Positions 36,317-45,818 are shown, counted from the stretch's first letter. The stretch: 61,143 nucleotides of DNA from Thermobifida fusca NBRC 14071 = JCM 3263 (GCF_001592045.1 NZ_BCWB01000001.1:1-61143); one strand, 5' to 3'. The notes: generated by a model not told the origin, from the sequence alone. A program made the numbers and translations.

Positions 36317-36886
36317 TCAGCCCACGACCCGCCACGACACGCGGACCACCCCCTGGTCGAGGGAAGCGATCGCGGAAAACGCTGCAGTGCTCAAATCCAG
36401 ACACCGCCCCGCCACATAAGGGCCCCGGTCGTTGATCCGCACGGTCACGCTCCGCCCGGTAGCCGTGTTGGTGACTTCCACCATGGTGTGAAACGGCAAA
36501 GTGGGGTGTGCCGCGGTCAACTGTGTGGGATCGAAGATCTCCCCGGACGCGGTCGGCTGCGGATCCCCATACATTGAGGCCAAACACTGTCCAGATTGCC
36601 CCGCATCGGGGTGTTCGGGAAGGCGGGATGCCGCCACCTCCACCGTGCGACTCCGCACCCCTTCAGCCACCGCCCGCTGCTGCCTGGCGCGGGCCGCCTC
36701 CCCACCCGCCTCCACCCCGGCCGCGGGGGCATGCCGCGGCAGCGGGCTTACCACCCCCACATCCGCCGACCCCCCACCCTCGTCTCCGTGAACCGCCACA
36801 ACCACCCCAACACCCACAGCCGCCACAACCCCGGCCGCCGCAGCCACCCCCACGGCAGGCTTCAACCCCACGAATCGACCTGTCAC
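36317..36886 (-). CDS. rlpA: RlpA-like double-psi beta-barrel protein
   Basis: A 189-residue exported protein. A signal anchor lies at about 10-32 (AVGVAAAAGVVAAVGVGVVV). The C-terminal domain (about 100-189) is the RlpA/expansin-like double-psi barrel: SMYGDPQPTASGEIFDPTQL, FHTMVEVTNTATGRSVTVRI, NDRGPYVAGRCLDLSTAAF. The catalytic aspartate of RlpA transglycosylases corresponds to the D of NDRGPY. It probably acts on cell-wall glycan; actinobacterial members are often binding proteins. GTG 36886 lies behind AAGGGGC. It follows RNase Z on the same strand by about 100 bases. Confidence 0.85.
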   Translation of the reverse strand: MTGRFVGLKPAVGVAAAAGVVAAVGVGVVVAVHGDEGGGSADVGVVSPLPRHAPAAGVEAGGEAARARQQRAVAEGVRSRTVEVAASRLPEHPDAGQSGQCLASMYGDPQPTASGEIFDPTQLTAAHPTLPFHTMVEVTNTATGRSVTVRINDRGPYVAGRCLDLSTAAFSAIASLDQGVVRVSWRVVG

Positions 36887-36992
36887 GCATTGCCCCTTGC
36901 GTTCCACCAACCACTGGTCTGCCGGCCCCGCACCCGACCCACCCCCGCTGTCCAGGGCCGCACCCGTGTCTACCCGCCATGATCCACCCTGG

Positions 36993-37949
36993 TCAAGCAC
37001 CCGCCACGGTTCCGCCACCCTCCGACCGGCGAGACGGCACCGCCACCCGCATCACATCCTGGGCCAGCACAATCTCCCCAGAAAAACAGGCGGCCGCCTC
37101 AGCAATAAACCGGTCCTCCTCTTCACGGCCGTAGCGTTCAGAGAAATGAGTGAGCACCAGACGCCGCACCCCGGCCTGCGCAGCGATCATCCCCGCCTGA
37201 CCAGCAGTCAAATGCCGGTAGCGGGCAGCCAGCTCCGCTTCAGCGTTCAGAAACGTCGCCTCGATCACCAGCAGATCAGCCCGCTCCGCCAACCGAACCG
37301 CGGTGTCGCACACCCCCGTGTCCATGACAAACGCGAACACCTGCCCGGGCCGCACCACACTGTAGTCAGCAAGCTCCACCCGGTTCCCCGCAGCGTCAAT
37401 GAGGAACCCTTCAGCTTTCAGCCTGCCGACCGCTGGCCCGCGGATCCCCCGCGCCGCGAGCCGGTCAGCGAGCATGTGCACCCGATCCGGTTCAGCAATC
37501 CGGTACCCGTAAGTGGGGATCGAATGGTCCAACGGCAGCGCGGTCACCGTGAACTCGTCCTCACCGGAGACGACCACCTCGTCACCGGCCAGCGGCTGCG
37601 CTTCAATGACCTCAGTGTCCACAAACGAGGTGGCATAACGCAGCCGCTCCCAATACTCTTGGCCCGCCGCAGGGTAGGCCACCCGCACCGGGTGGGTGAC
37701 CCCGTCCCGAGCAATCCGCTGGATGACCCCCGGCAAGCCCAGGCTGTGGTCACCGTGGAAGTGCGTCACACACACGCGGGTGATGTCATGCGCCGAGATT
37801 CCCGCATACCGCATCTGCCGCTGGGTGCCTTCCCCCGGGTCGAACAGGATGCCGTGCCCATCCCACCGCAGAAAGTACCCGTTGTGGGCGCGCCGCTTGG
37901 TGGGGACCGCGCTGGACGTCCCCAAAACAATGAGCTCCCGCGTCGACAT
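36993..37949 (-). CDS. rnz: Ribonuclease Z (tRNA 3' endonuclease)
   Basis: A 318-residue metallo-beta-lactamase-fold nuclease that removes 3' trailers from tRNA precursors. The zinc motif THFHGDH (62-68) is perfect; the remaining ligands are D in FVMDTGVCDT, H in LPLDHSIPT and H in LTHFSERYG. The signature ELIVLGTSSAVPTKRRAHNG opens the protein. The C-terminal flexible-arm segment is present, so the length is that of the short (tRNase Z-S) form. ATG 37949 directly starts the fold. Confidence 0.95.
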   Translation of the reverse strand: MSTRELIVLGTSSAVPTKRRAHNGYFLRWDGHGILFDPGEGTQRQMRYAGISAHDITRVCVTHFHGDHSLGLPGVIQRIARDGVTHPVRVAYPAAGQEYWERLRYATSFVDTEVIEAQPLAGDEVVVSGEDEFTVTALPLDHSIPTYGYRIAEPDRVHMLADRLAARGIRGPAVGRLKAEGFLIDAAGNRVELADYSVVRPGQVFAFVMDTGVCDTAVRLAERADLLVIEATFLNAEAELAARYRHLTAGQAGMIAAQAGVRRLVLTHFSERYGREEEDRFIAEAAACFSGEIVLAQDVMRVAVPSRRSEGGGTVAGA

Positions 37950-38598
37950 GCCGCCGATTCTGCCAAGCCCTACCGCTCAAGCCGGACCCGAATTTCGGTC
38001 CCCACCCTCCCACCCCGCCCCGCCCACACCCCCACGGAAAGGGTTTCGGACACCACCCCTCCACGTTTCCCCAGGTCACAGCGGTGTACGTGCGAGGTTT
38101 GACGGTCCGACAGGATTTTCGGACACCGCGGCACCGGTGTCCATAACCCTGCTCCCCGACACCCTTCAACCCGGACAAGAGCTTTGCGAGCCACACAGGA
38201 CACCCGGAGTACCGCACACAGAATCAGCAGCGGAACGCCCCACCCACTAGCCCCACCCCGGCGCCGTTGAAGAACCCCACACCGCCCAGTAGGCTGCCGA
38301 CGGCCCAAAAAAGGGGAGAAACAGACCCGCCACCACCCCACCTCACCCTTCGGTGGCCCGGAAAGACCAACCGCCCCGGCCCTCCCCGCCCCTCGGCGCC
38401 CTCACCGCACGACCCGGCATGACACCACAACAACACCCCGCCACGCCACGACCAACCCGACCCCCACCTCACCCGCCCGTGGCACACTCCTGGACTAATG
38501 CCAGACAAACCACACGCCCCGCTACGGATGCACCCGCAATGTCCGGGAAGTATCCCACTAGGACCACAATTGCAAGCACACTTCGGTAAGGATTCGAC
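37950..38598. other. Intergenic region, C-rich
   Basis: About 650 bases, C-rich on this strand, between the divergent rnz and a small hypothetical gene. The sequence 'ggacaccgcggcaccggtgtcc' around 38124-38145 forms a hairpin (GGACACCG/CGGTGTCC). Nothing else is recognisable. Confidence 0.4.
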
Positions 38599-38934
38599 AT
38601 GCGGTACCGCTACTCCGAAGCTGAACGCGCCGCGTTCGACATCGTGCGCGCGATCCGCGTCGGAGACGCCGACGCCGACATGGCTGAGGCCCTAGGCGCC
38701 GACCGGCTCGCCGCCCGAGCGCCCTCCGACGAAGTCATCCGACTCCGCTACGACCGTGCCGCCGACCACGGACACGAAGGACTCCTCATGCTCACCACCG
38801 CGCTCGCACGACTCGCGCTGGCCAGCCTCACCGCCCTGGCCCAAGCCCAACACCGCAACCTCGACGACCTGCTCGACGACTACGAAACCCACCTCAACAC
38901 CGGCCGTTCCTTCGGCAACAACGAGGAACGGTGA
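38599..38934 (+). CDS. Small hypothetical protein
   Basis: A 111-residue helical soluble protein (YRYSEAERAAFDIVRAIRVG ... LTTALARLALASLTALAQA). AAGGATTCGAC precedes ATG 38599. It is typical of actinobacterial 'unknown' proteins near cell-envelope genes; I recognise no domain. Confidence 0.72.
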   Translation: MRYRYSEAERAAFDIVRAIRVGDADADMAEALGADRLAARAPSDEVIRLRYDRAADHGHEGLLMLTTALARLALASLTALAQAQHRNLDDLLDDYETHLNTGRSFGNNEER

Positions 38935-38945
38935 AGCCACCCCGA

Positions 38946-39689
38946 CTAGCCCCGCTTCCCCAGCGCCTCATCGAGACGCTCCGCAAACCTCTCCACCGGC
39001 TGCGCCCCGAAAAACGCCTCCCCGTCGATGAGGAACGCTGGAGTACCCGGCACTCCCAAACCGAGCGCAAAAGCAAAATCCTCCTCGACCGCCTCCCGCA
39101 ACACCGGATCCGCCAAATCAACAGCGAACTGGTCCGTATCCAACCCGATCGTGGCAGCCACCTCCACCAGGCTCTCCCGGGACGCCCCCGCAGCACGCCA
39201 CACCTCCGAGGACTCATACAAAGCCTCGTGGTAGTCCCAATAACGGCCTTGGCGTCCAGCCGCGCGGGCCGCAACCGCCGCCCGCACCGACTCCTCCCCC
39301 AAATACGGATAGTCCCGCCAAACCAGACGCACCTGCCCGGTCTCCACGTAACGCTCCACCAGCACCGGCTGCTGCTCTAACGCAAACCTCGCACAGTACG
39401 GACACTGGTAATCGCTGAACACCACCATGGTCACCGGAGCATCGCTGCGCCCCAAAACCAGCTCCGGATCCACCTGCGGAGGCACCGGCCCCGCCACCAC
39501 CGGCGGAGACGCACTCCCCGCCACCGCCCCATCTCCCGGCCGGGAATCCGACTCTGCTCCCCTCCCACCCCAGCCAACCCACACCCCAGCAGCGACCGCA
39601 ACCAGCAGCAGCACAACCGCCACCACCACGTAACCGCGCCCCCACCCGCGGCCCGACTCGCCACGCACCTCACCCACGACCTGGCTCAC
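38946..39689 (-). CDS. DsbA-family membrane-anchored thiol oxidoreductase
   Basis: A 247-residue protein anchored by one N-terminal helix (about 20-40, VVVAVVLLLVAVAAGVWVGW), followed by a Pro-rich linker and a DsbA-type thioredoxin domain. The active site FSDYQCPYC has C96 and C99; a cis-proline loop is suggested by GVPGTPAFLI. It would oxidise or isomerise disulfides outside the membrane. It lies close to a CcdA-like gene on the same strand, the usual electron-transfer partner. GTG 39689 follows GGAGTGGAG and overlaps a small upstream frame. Confidence 0.9.
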   Translation of the reverse strand: MSQVVGEVRGESGRGWGRGYVVVAVVLLLVAVAAGVWVGWGGRGAESDSRPGDGAVAGSASPPVVAGPVPPQVDPELVLGRSDAPVTMVVFSDYQCPYCARFALEQQPVLVERYVETGQVRLVWRDYPYLGEESVRAAVAARAAGRQGRYWDYHEALYESSEVWRAAGASRESLVEVAATIGLDTDQFAVDLADPVLREAVEEDFAFALGLGVPGTPAFLIDGEAFFGAQPVERFAERLDEALGKRG

Positions 39690-39891
39690 CCTCCACTCCA
39701 CGCATCGCCTCGACCAGCCGCAGCAGCATGACGGGCGCACCACCACGACAGGCCGCCAACGCCTCCGCCACAAGGCTGGCCGCATGCACCGCCCAACCCT
39801 GAAAGGGACCGTACAACCACAGACAGCCGACCTGCCCCCAGTCGACCACCCCCGCGATGGAAGCGGAACCACACCCTCTCCGCCATCTCAC
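39670..39891 (-). CDS. Small ORF between ccdA- and dsbA-like genes
   Basis: A roughly 73-residue frame (GVVDWGQVGCLWLYGPFQGW followed by an Ala/Leu-rich helix AASLVAEALAAC) with strong G/C at third positions. It fills the gap between the ccdA-like and dsbA-like genes and overlaps the dsbA start by 20 bases, consistent with coupling. The start (GTG 39891) is arbitrary. The alternative frame looks worse. Function unknown. Confidence 0.4.
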   Translation of the reverse strand: MRWRRGCGSASIAGVVDWGQVGCLWLYGPFQGWAVHAASLVAEALAACRGGAPVMLLRLVEAMRGVEGEPGRG

Positions 39892-39974
39892 CCACCCATC
39901 CACCCGCCCCACGACGCCCCCACCGCCCCCGGACACCGCTCCCACCCGCCCTCGACCGCACCCTGCAGCACACA

Positions 39975-40832
39975 TCAGCGGCGCAGCCTCCGACTTCCCC
40001 CCGACTCCTTCTCCTTCCCACGGACCCAAGCCCGCAGCAGAAGGACACCGCTGACCAACACCGCGATCACGGCAACCCCCGCGTCCACACGGGAATCCCA
40101 CTCCAGCAACGGCCCCTGGGCCCGATAGGCAACCTCCTCCCACCACGCCATGCCAGCAAGCCCAGAAAGCGACGCGGTCCCGTCATAGACCACAAACAGC
40201 ACCCCGATAGCGATGAACAACACCCCGGACACCACACTGCTGCTGTGCAACTGCAGCGGCCCCACCGTAAAAGCACGACCTCGAAGCCACGACTTGCGCG
40301 CCACACCGCACCGCTCCCACACCACAGCCAACACAAAAAGCGGCGCTGCCATACCCAGGGCATAACAGGCCAACACCATGGCCCCCTGCACAACCGTCCC
40401 AGTCGCCGCAACAGTCAGGACCGCCCCCAGCACCGGCCCAGAACAAAACCCCGCCAACCCGTAGACCGCACCGAGCCCGAAAACCGACACGACATCCGTC
40501 CGCCCCGCCACCCGGCTCTGCCACCGGCCAAAAAACGGCAACGACCACCCGCCACCAACGACGTGGACGACCCCGAACGCGATGATGACAGCACCCGCAA
40601 CCGTGATGAGCAGATCCCGGTGCCCGTAAAAAAGCGTGCTCACCAACGCCGACCCCGACCCCAAAGGCACCAGCGTGGCACACAGCCCACAAAAGAAAAC
40701 CCCGGTCCGCGCGAGGAGACGAACCGGAGAACGGAAAGCGTACGCGAAGAACGAGGGCAGCAGCAGCGCACTACACGGACTGAAAAGCGCCAGCGCTCCA
40801 CCCGCAAACGCAGCCACATATCCGATACCCAA
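39975..40832 (-). CDS. CcdA/DsbD-type thiol-transfer membrane protein
   Basis: A 285-residue protein with about seven membrane helices. The two redox cysteines of the family are present: C20 in LFSPCSALLLP and C130 in LAGFCSGPVLG, each in its usual helix. CcdA carries electrons from cytoplasmic thioredoxin across the membrane to DsbA-like or cytochrome-maturation proteins. With the dsbA-like gene next to it on the same strand, it probably recycles that enzyme. The C-terminus is basic (RRLRR). Confidence 0.88.
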   Translation of the reverse strand: MGIGYVAAFAGGALALFSPCSALLLPSFFAYAFRSPVRLLARTGVFFCGLCATLVPLGSGSALVSTLFYGHRDLLITVAGAVIIAFGVVHVVGGGWSLPFFGRWQSRVAGRTDVVSVFGLGAVYGLAGFCSGPVLGAVLTVAATGTVVQGAMVLACYALGMAAPLFVLAVVWERCGVARKSWLRGRAFTVGPLQLHSSSVVSGVLFIAIGVLFVVYDGTASLSGLAGMAWWEEVAYRAQGPLLEWDSRVDAGVAVIAVLVSGVLLLRAWVRGKEKESGGSRRLRR

Positions 40833-40930
40833 CCCCGGTCACTCCTCAGCTACGGCGACCCCATCCCCCACAGCGGAGACCAACACCCCAAAGGCTGCGA
40901 CCCACAATCCACACCCACCAGCTTCTCGGA

Positions 40931-41287
40931 CTACTCCTCTAACATCTGGCGGACCGCCTCCTCACTACGCCCCACCACAGCCCGCTCCTCCGCCGTAATA
41001 ATGGGACGCTGAATCAACACCGGGTGAGCCACCAACGCCGAAATCCACCGCCCCCGCTCTTCCACCGTCCGCGGCCACTCAGCCATCCCCAACTCTCGAG
41101 CCTGCCGCTCACCCAACCGAGTGATATCCCACGGCTCCAACCCGAGCTTGCCCAACACCTCCTCCACCTCCGCCGCCGTAGGCAGATCCTCCAAATACCG
41201 GCGCACCGTGTAGCGCACCCCTTCGGCATCCAGCAGCGACAACGCGGAACGGCACTTCGAACAAGCCGGATTAACCCAAATCTCCAT
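40931..41287 (-). CDS. ArsC/Spx-family arsenate reductase-like protein
   Basis: A 118-residue ArsC-family protein of the glutaredoxin-like type. It starts MEIWVNPACSKCRSALSLLD, with a CxxC (CSKC) at about residues 9-12. The family motif then follows (VRRYLEDLPTAAEVEEVLG, LIQRPIITAEERAVVGR). True ArsC uses the first Cys, and the R of QRP-IIT binds arsenate. No other arsenic genes are near, so it may be a general thiol reductase. ATG 41287 was chosen as the start because it begins at the first beta strand. Confidence 0.85.
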   Translation of the reverse strand: MEIWVNPACSKCRSALSLLDAEGVRYTVRRYLEDLPTAAEVEEVLGKLGLEPWDITRLGERQARELGMAEWPRTVEERGRWISALVAHPVLIQRPIITAEERAVVGRSEEAVRQMLEE

Positions 41288-41338
41288 GCCCACCATCATG
41301 CCCACCCCCACCACCCCAGCAGGACCCGCACACCCAGA

Positions 41339-41380
41339 CAAAAACGCGGGCCTGCAGCCAAACCCCACCGCAGACCCGCG
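41339..41380 (-). terminator. Intrinsic terminator of the thiolase gene
   Basis: Read leftwards, CGCGGG(T)CTGC pairs with GCAG(G)CCCGCG and is followed by a T-run (AAAAA at 41340-41344 on the plus strand). It lies just past the thiolase stop and ahead of the arsC-like gene. Confidence 0.8.
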
Positions 41381-41397
41381 CATCCACGAACGAACAC

Positions 41398-42579
41398 TCA
41401 CACCCGACGCAACAAAGCGGCCAAAGCCTGTCCGCCACCAATGCACATCGTGACGACACCAAGCTCAAGATCACGCCGCACCAAATCCCGGGCCACCCGC
41501 AACGTAAGAATCGCCCCGGTCGCCCCCACCGGATGACCCAACGCAATCGCCCCACCATAGGGGTTGGTCTTCTCCGGATCCAGACCAGCGTCCCGGATCA
41601 CCGCAACCGCCTGCGCCGCAAACGCCTCATTCAACTCCACCACATCAACCACAGCCGGGCTCGTCCCCGTCTGCTCAAACAGCTTGCGCAACGCAAGCAC
41701 CGGCGCATACCCCATCAGCTGCGGATCCATCGCCGCGGTCGCCACCGACTCCACCACAGCCAGACCCTTCAGGCCCCGCTCACGCACCACCGACTCACGA
41801 GCCAGGACCAACGCGGCCGCACCATCATTGATCCCCGACGCGTTCCCCGCCGTCACCGTACCGTCCTTCTCAAAAACCGGACGGAGCCGCGCCAACCCCT
41901 CCAACGTGGTGTCCGGCCGAGGATGCTCATCCACCTCAACCACCACCGGCTTACGGCCCCCCACCTCCACCGGGGTGATCTCCTCAGCGAACGCGGCACG
42001 CGCCGCATCAGCAGCCGCGCGACGCTGCGACTCCAACGCAAACTCATCCTGCTCAGCACGGCTCACCCCGTACTTTCGGGCCACCGCCTCAGCCGTGCAC
42101 CCCATGTGCACGTTGGAGAACGGGTCCGTCAGCATCGCCACCGTGCCGTCCACCAGCGTGCGGTCCCCCAGCCGATAACCGGAACGCGCCCCGAAATCGT
42201 AGAACGGCATCCGGCTCATGTTCTCGTCACCGCCGGCCAGGACAATGTCGGCCGCACCCCAGCGGATCTGCATCGCCCCAGACCACACCGCCTGCAGACC
42301 GCTACCGCACAACCGGTTGACGGTATAGGCGGGGACACTCTCCGGAAGCCCAGCGGCGATAGCGACCCGCCGCGCGTTGTAAGCGTCCGGGCCAACCTGG
42401 CCAATGCAGCCCATGACCACCTCGTCGATGTCGGACGCCGCGATCCCGGACCGCTGGAGCGCTGCCCGGGCCGCCACCGCACCGAGTTCGTGGGCGGGCA
42501 CATCCTTGAACGCGCCGCCAAAACTGCCGACTGGCGTCCGCGCACCGTCAACCACAATGATCCGTTCGGGGGAGCTCAT
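41398..42579 (-). CDS. Thiolase (acetyl-CoA C-acetyltransferase)
   Basis: A 393-residue thiolase. The acyl-accepting C91 lies in NRLCGSGLQA, H349 in GHPVGATG, and the second cysteine C379 in CIGGGQALA; NEAFAAQ is present too. All catalytic residues and the length match biosynthetic or degradative thiolases, which cleave or condense acetoacetyl-CoA and 3-ketoacyl-CoA. The specific chain length cannot be told. GAGGAGACC sits before ATG 42579. It is a single gene followed by its own terminator. Confidence 0.95.
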   Translation of the reverse strand: MSSPERIIVVDGARTPVGSFGGAFKDVPAHELGAVAARAALQRSGIAASDIDEVVMGCIGQVGPDAYNARRVAIAAGLPESVPAYTVNRLCGSGLQAVWSGAMQIRWGAADIVLAGGDENMSRMPFYDFGARSGYRLGDRTLVDGTVAMLTDPFSNVHMGCTAEAVARKYGVSRAEQDEFALESQRRAAADAARAAFAEEITPVEVGGRKPVVVEVDEHPRPDTTLEGLARLRPVFEKDGTVTAGNASGINDGAAALVLARESVVRERGLKGLAVVESVATAAMDPQLMGYAPVLALRKLFEQTGTSPAVVDVVELNEAFAAQAVAVIRDAGLDPEKTNPYGGAIALGHPVGATGAILTLRVARDLVRRDLELGVVTMCIGGGQALAALLRRV

Positions 42580-42726
42580 AGTGCAGGTCTCCTCATCCCA
42601 CCAAAAATGCTTCTAATGATGAACATATTAGGTGAATGGCAGACCACCCAGACCAAGTCCCACCCTCACAAGCCCAACAACCCTGCACCCTCAGAAATCT
42701 CAGAAATCCCGCAACCAGAAACCCCC

Positions 42727-43005
42727 ATGTCCCGCACTCCCGACACCCCCACAACCTCAAACCCACCACCGCAACAGAAACCCCACGCCGACAACGTCGC
42801 CGCCCTCACCCTGGCCGCCGCCGACCACTCCGACCTTCCCCTGCTCTACTCAGCCGAAGCCGCAAGAACTGACGAGCACCTTGCCTACGGCGGCCGCTTC
42901 ACCACGCCCCAGCCCCGCCACCGGTCAGCTAAATCGAAAACCGCCAAACCATTCGCCCACCCCACACGCAATGGCATGCTGACAACATGCAACACGCATC
43001 GATAA
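42727..43005 (+). CDS. Small hypothetical protein upstream of Mut7-C gene
   Basis: A 92-residue frame (MSRTPDTPTTSNPPPQQKPH then NVAALTLAAADHSDLPLLYS). It has strong G/C third positions up to about codon 65, then loses bias. It overlaps the next gene by 19 bases. No domain is visible and no good ribosome-binding site. It could be a small real gene or untranslated leader. Confidence 0.3.
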   Translation: MSRTPDTPTTSNPPPQQKPHADNVAALTLAAADHSDLPLLYSAEAARTDEHLAYGGRFTTPQPRHRSAKSKTAKPFAHPTRNGMLTTCNTHR

Positions 43006-43712
43006 CGCTACGGTTTGACCCCACACTGCGGCCGCTCCTCGCCCCCCGCAACCGCACCGACCTCCTCCACGTCAACCACGACCCGGCCGCATCCCTGAGC
43101 CACGTGGTGGAATCACTGGGCGTACCCCTCACCGAAATCGGTGAACTGCGCATCAACGGCACCACTGCCTCCCCCTCCCAGCACCCTCAACCCGGCGACC
43201 TCATCGAAGTACTCACCGTCCCGAAGCCCCAACCGGTGCCTTTCTCCCCCATCCGGTTCATCCTCGACGTCCACCTCGGCACCCTGGCCCGGCGGCTACG
43301 CCTCCTCGGCGTGGACACCGTCTACTACACCCACCGTGACGACCCTGCACTCGTCCAGCAGGCCAACGAAGAGCAACGAATCCTCCTCACCCGCGACCGC
43401 GGCATCCTGTACCGCAAAAACCTGCGTGCCGGCGGGCACATCTACGCCAGCAACCCCGACGAGCAGCTCTTCGAAGTACTCGACCGCTACGCACCCCCGC
43501 TTGCCCCCTGGACCCGATGCCTCACCTGCAACGGCCCCCTAGCCCAAGTCGACAAAGACAACATCGCCGACCAGCTCCCTGCAGGCACACGAGCCACCTA
43601 CGACACCTTTGTCCAATGCACCGAATGCCGCCAAATTTATTGGCCAGGAGCCCATCACGCACGGCTCACCCAGATCATCGAAGCAGCTCAGAAACGTGTT
43701 GCCGCGATTTGA
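42987..43712 (+). CDS. Mut7-C RNase domain protein with ubiquitin-like N-terminus
   Basis: A 241-residue protein. The first 80 residues form the ubiquitin-like domain typical of bacterial Mut7-C proteins (SITLRFDPTLRPLL ... GDLIEVLTVPKPQ). The rest is the Mut7-C PIN-like nuclease domain: RFILDVHLGTLARRLRLLG, DTVYYTHRDD, EEQRILLTRDRGILYR. A zinc ribbon follows, with C-x2-C in RCLTCNG and C-x2-C in QCTECRQ. Predicted acidic residues D in LDVHLG and DRG fit an RNase. The physiological target is unknown. Confidence 0.92.
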   Translation: MQHASITLRFDPTLRPLLAPRNRTDLLHVNHDPAASLSHVVESLGVPLTEIGELRINGTTASPSQHPQPGDLIEVLTVPKPQPVPFSPIRFILDVHLGTLARRLRLLGVDTVYYTHRDDPALVQQANEEQRILLTRDRGILYRKNLRAGGHIYASNPDEQLFEVLDRYAPPLAPWTRCLTCNGPLAQVDKDNIADQLPAGTRATYDTFVQCTECRQIYWPGAHHARLTQIIEAAQKRVAAI

Positions 43713-44156
43713 TGAGTTGGTCTTGTTGTTTGTGTTTGGAGTTGTTGCTGTTTGTATAGTTCTTAACCGCCACCTTTACATCGTAGATTTATAGATATGA
43801 CCGCCTACCACCCCACCCCTGGCGGGGAACCTCATGCTCAGCGCTGTCCGCCCTCCCCACCCCGGGACTACAGACTGAAAACAACCGATCATCCCCCGTA
43901 GGGTGACCGTGTCGATACCTCACCGCGATCCCGCTGACACGCGGCCATGTCGAACTGTGGGAGGGTGAGCTTCTCCCCTTGCGGGAGCTCGCCCGCGTTG
44001 CCGCAACGGAGCGGCACCGCGTCTGGGCTCCCGCTCCCCGAGGCACCACCTCCCCCGCGAGAGACCTCCTGTTCGTGGGCGTTTGCTGCTCCGTTCACGG
44101 AACAGGCCTGCCGGGAGCCCTCACTCCTGTCCTTGCCATCTCAATAGGGAGGCGGT
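43713..44156. other. Intergenic region before the uracil permease
   Basis: About 440 bases. It has an AT-rich patch at 43711-43795 and no confident gene. A frame from about 43907 to 44150 encodes protein-like sequence (RGHVELWEGELLPLRELARV) but has no ATG or GTG start, so it may be a gene remnant. No pyrimidine attenuator is recognised. Confidence 0.4.
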
Positions 44157-45563
44157 ATGCAGCCCGGCTCGCATCAGAACCCCCAAGGGGACACCGATGT
44201 CCCCTCCCCCGCCCCAGCAACCGGACCCAGGAACGGGCTGTCCGCGGGACTCACCACCCTCAGCCTCGGCATCCAGCACGTCGTCGCTATGTTCGGGGCC
44301 ACCTTCGTCTTCCCCCTCCTCATGGGCCTGGACCCCAACCTGGCCATCATGATGTCGGGGATTTGCACCATCCTCTTCCTGCTGATCGTCAACGGTAAAG
44401 TCCCCAGCTATCTCGGCAGCAGCGCTTCCTTCGTCGCCGCAGCCGTCATCATCGCCGCCGACGGTGGCGGCCCCGCCACGATCACCGGAGCGGTTCTCGT
44501 CACCGGTGTGGTGCTCGCACTCGCCGGTTTCGTCATCCACCTGCTCGGCCCCAACGCCATCGTCCGCGCGTTCCCACCCGCAGTCACCGGCGGGGTCGTC
44601 ATGCTCATCGGGTTCAACCTGGCCCCCGTAGTCTCCGAGTCCTACTGGCCGTACGACCAGTGGACTGCGCTGCTCACCATGGCCTTCGTGATCCTGGCGA
44701 CGGTCGTGCTGCGCGGCTTCCTCAGCAGGATCACCGTTCTGCTCGGGTTGGTGTTCGGCTTCGTCCTCTCCTGGGTCTTCGACCGGTTCTTCGGTATGAC
44801 CCCGACCCCGCAGGAGGACGGCAGCGTCAAAGACGCCTTCCGCGTCGACCTGTCCGGTGTTGCTGACGCTCCCTGGTTCGGCCTGCCGGAGTTCCACGCC
44901 CCGGAATTCCACCTCTCCGCCATCCTGGTGGCGCTGCCCGCCGTGATCGCCCTCATCGCGGAGAACGCCGGCCACGTCAAAGCGGTGCAGGAGATGACCG
45001 GCAACGACCTCAACCCCTACATGGGTCGGGCGATCTTCGCCGACGGTGTGGCCACAGCGCTGGCGTCCTCGGTGGGAGGCGCACCCACCACGACCTACGC
45101 CGAAAACATCGGGGTTATGGCGATCACCCGCGTCTACTCCACCGCCCCCTACTATGTGGCTGCAGTAATCGCGATCCTGATCGGCCTGTGCCCCAAGTTC
45201 GGTGCCCTGGTCTATGCCATCCCGCAAGGGGTGATCGGTGGGATCACCGTCATCCTGTACGGCATGATCGGCCTGCTCGGCGCGAAGATCTGGGTGGAAA
45301 ACCAGGTCAATTTCGCTGACCCGCTGGTATTGGTGCCGATTGCGGCCGGATTGATCGCTGGAATCGGCAATGTCTCTCTCGTCTTCACCGACGGATTCCA
45401 GATCAGCGGTATTGCGCTGGGCACGATCGTCATCCTCGCGGGCTACCACCTGCTCCACGCGCTAGCGCCACGGTCGAAGACACATGCGGCTCCTTCCCCC
45501 GGTGCTCCTGCCGGTTCCGGTGCAGAGGGCGGAAAAGCAGAACAGGACGCTGTGCAGGACTAG
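44157..45563 (+). CDS. uraA: Uracil/xanthine permease, NCS2 family
   Basis: A 468-residue NCS2-type permease with about 14 membrane segments, importing uracil (or xanthine) with protons. Diagnostic motifs are QHVVAMFGATFVFPLLMGLD near the N-terminus, and the transport site AENAGHVKAVQEMTGNDLNP. The signature TTTYAENIGVMAITRV comes later. The C-terminus is Ala/Ser/Glu-rich. The substrate assignment to uracil rests on similarity to UraA/PyrP. It is followed by a strong terminator and has no pyrimidine gene neighbours. ATG 44157 follows AGGGAGGCGGT. Confidence 0.93.
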   Translation: MQPGSHQNPQGDTDVPSPAPATGPRNGLSAGLTTLSLGIQHVVAMFGATFVFPLLMGLDPNLAIMMSGICTILFLLIVNGKVPSYLGSSASFVAAAVIIAADGGGPATITGAVLVTGVVLALAGFVIHLLGPNAIVRAFPPAVTGGVVMLIGFNLAPVVSESYWPYDQWTALLTMAFVILATVVLRGFLSRITVLLGLVFGFVLSWVFDRFFGMTPTPQEDGSVKDAFRVDLSGVADAPWFGLPEFHAPEFHLSAILVALPAVIALIAENAGHVKAVQEMTGNDLNPYMGRAIFADGVATALASSVGGAPTTTYAENIGVMAITRVYSTAPYYVAAVIAILIGLCPKFGALVYAIPQGVIGGITVILYGMIGLLGAKIWVENQVNFADPLVLVPIAAGLIAGIGNVSLVFTDGFQISGIALGTIVILAGYHLLHALAPRSKTHAAPSPGAPAGSGAEGGKAEQDAVQD

Positions 45564-45574
45564 CGGAATGTGTG

Positions 45575-45603
45575 GTGCGGGCCGGAAAGAGTCCGGCCCG
45601 CAC
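45575..45603 (+). terminator. Terminator of the uracil permease
   Basis: GTGCGGGCCGGA (45575-45586) pairs perfectly with TCCGGCCCGCAC (45592-45603) around a 5-base loop, 11 bases past the stop codon. There is no T-run. Confidence 0.75.
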
Positions 45604-45818
45604 TTCGACGGCTGTGGGCAACCTGCGAGACACCATTCCCGCTCCCGGACGGTTCCCACGCAGGAGAGTGGTCGGGTATTGCGGGCGTCCCGGTAGAGGG
45701 CTCGTCCCCTACGAACGCCCTTGCACCGGTGCTCTCCTGTGCCGTCGATTCCCGGCTGGGCCGGGGAGGAACCGGTCCAGCCGCGCTCCGGGGTCATCTC
45801 CATTCAGCGCAGTACGTG

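Noticed and set aside
36887-36992. Cyclic-di-AMP riboswitch before the RlpA-like gene
   Set aside because: The gap is too short and lacks the conserved riboswitch words.
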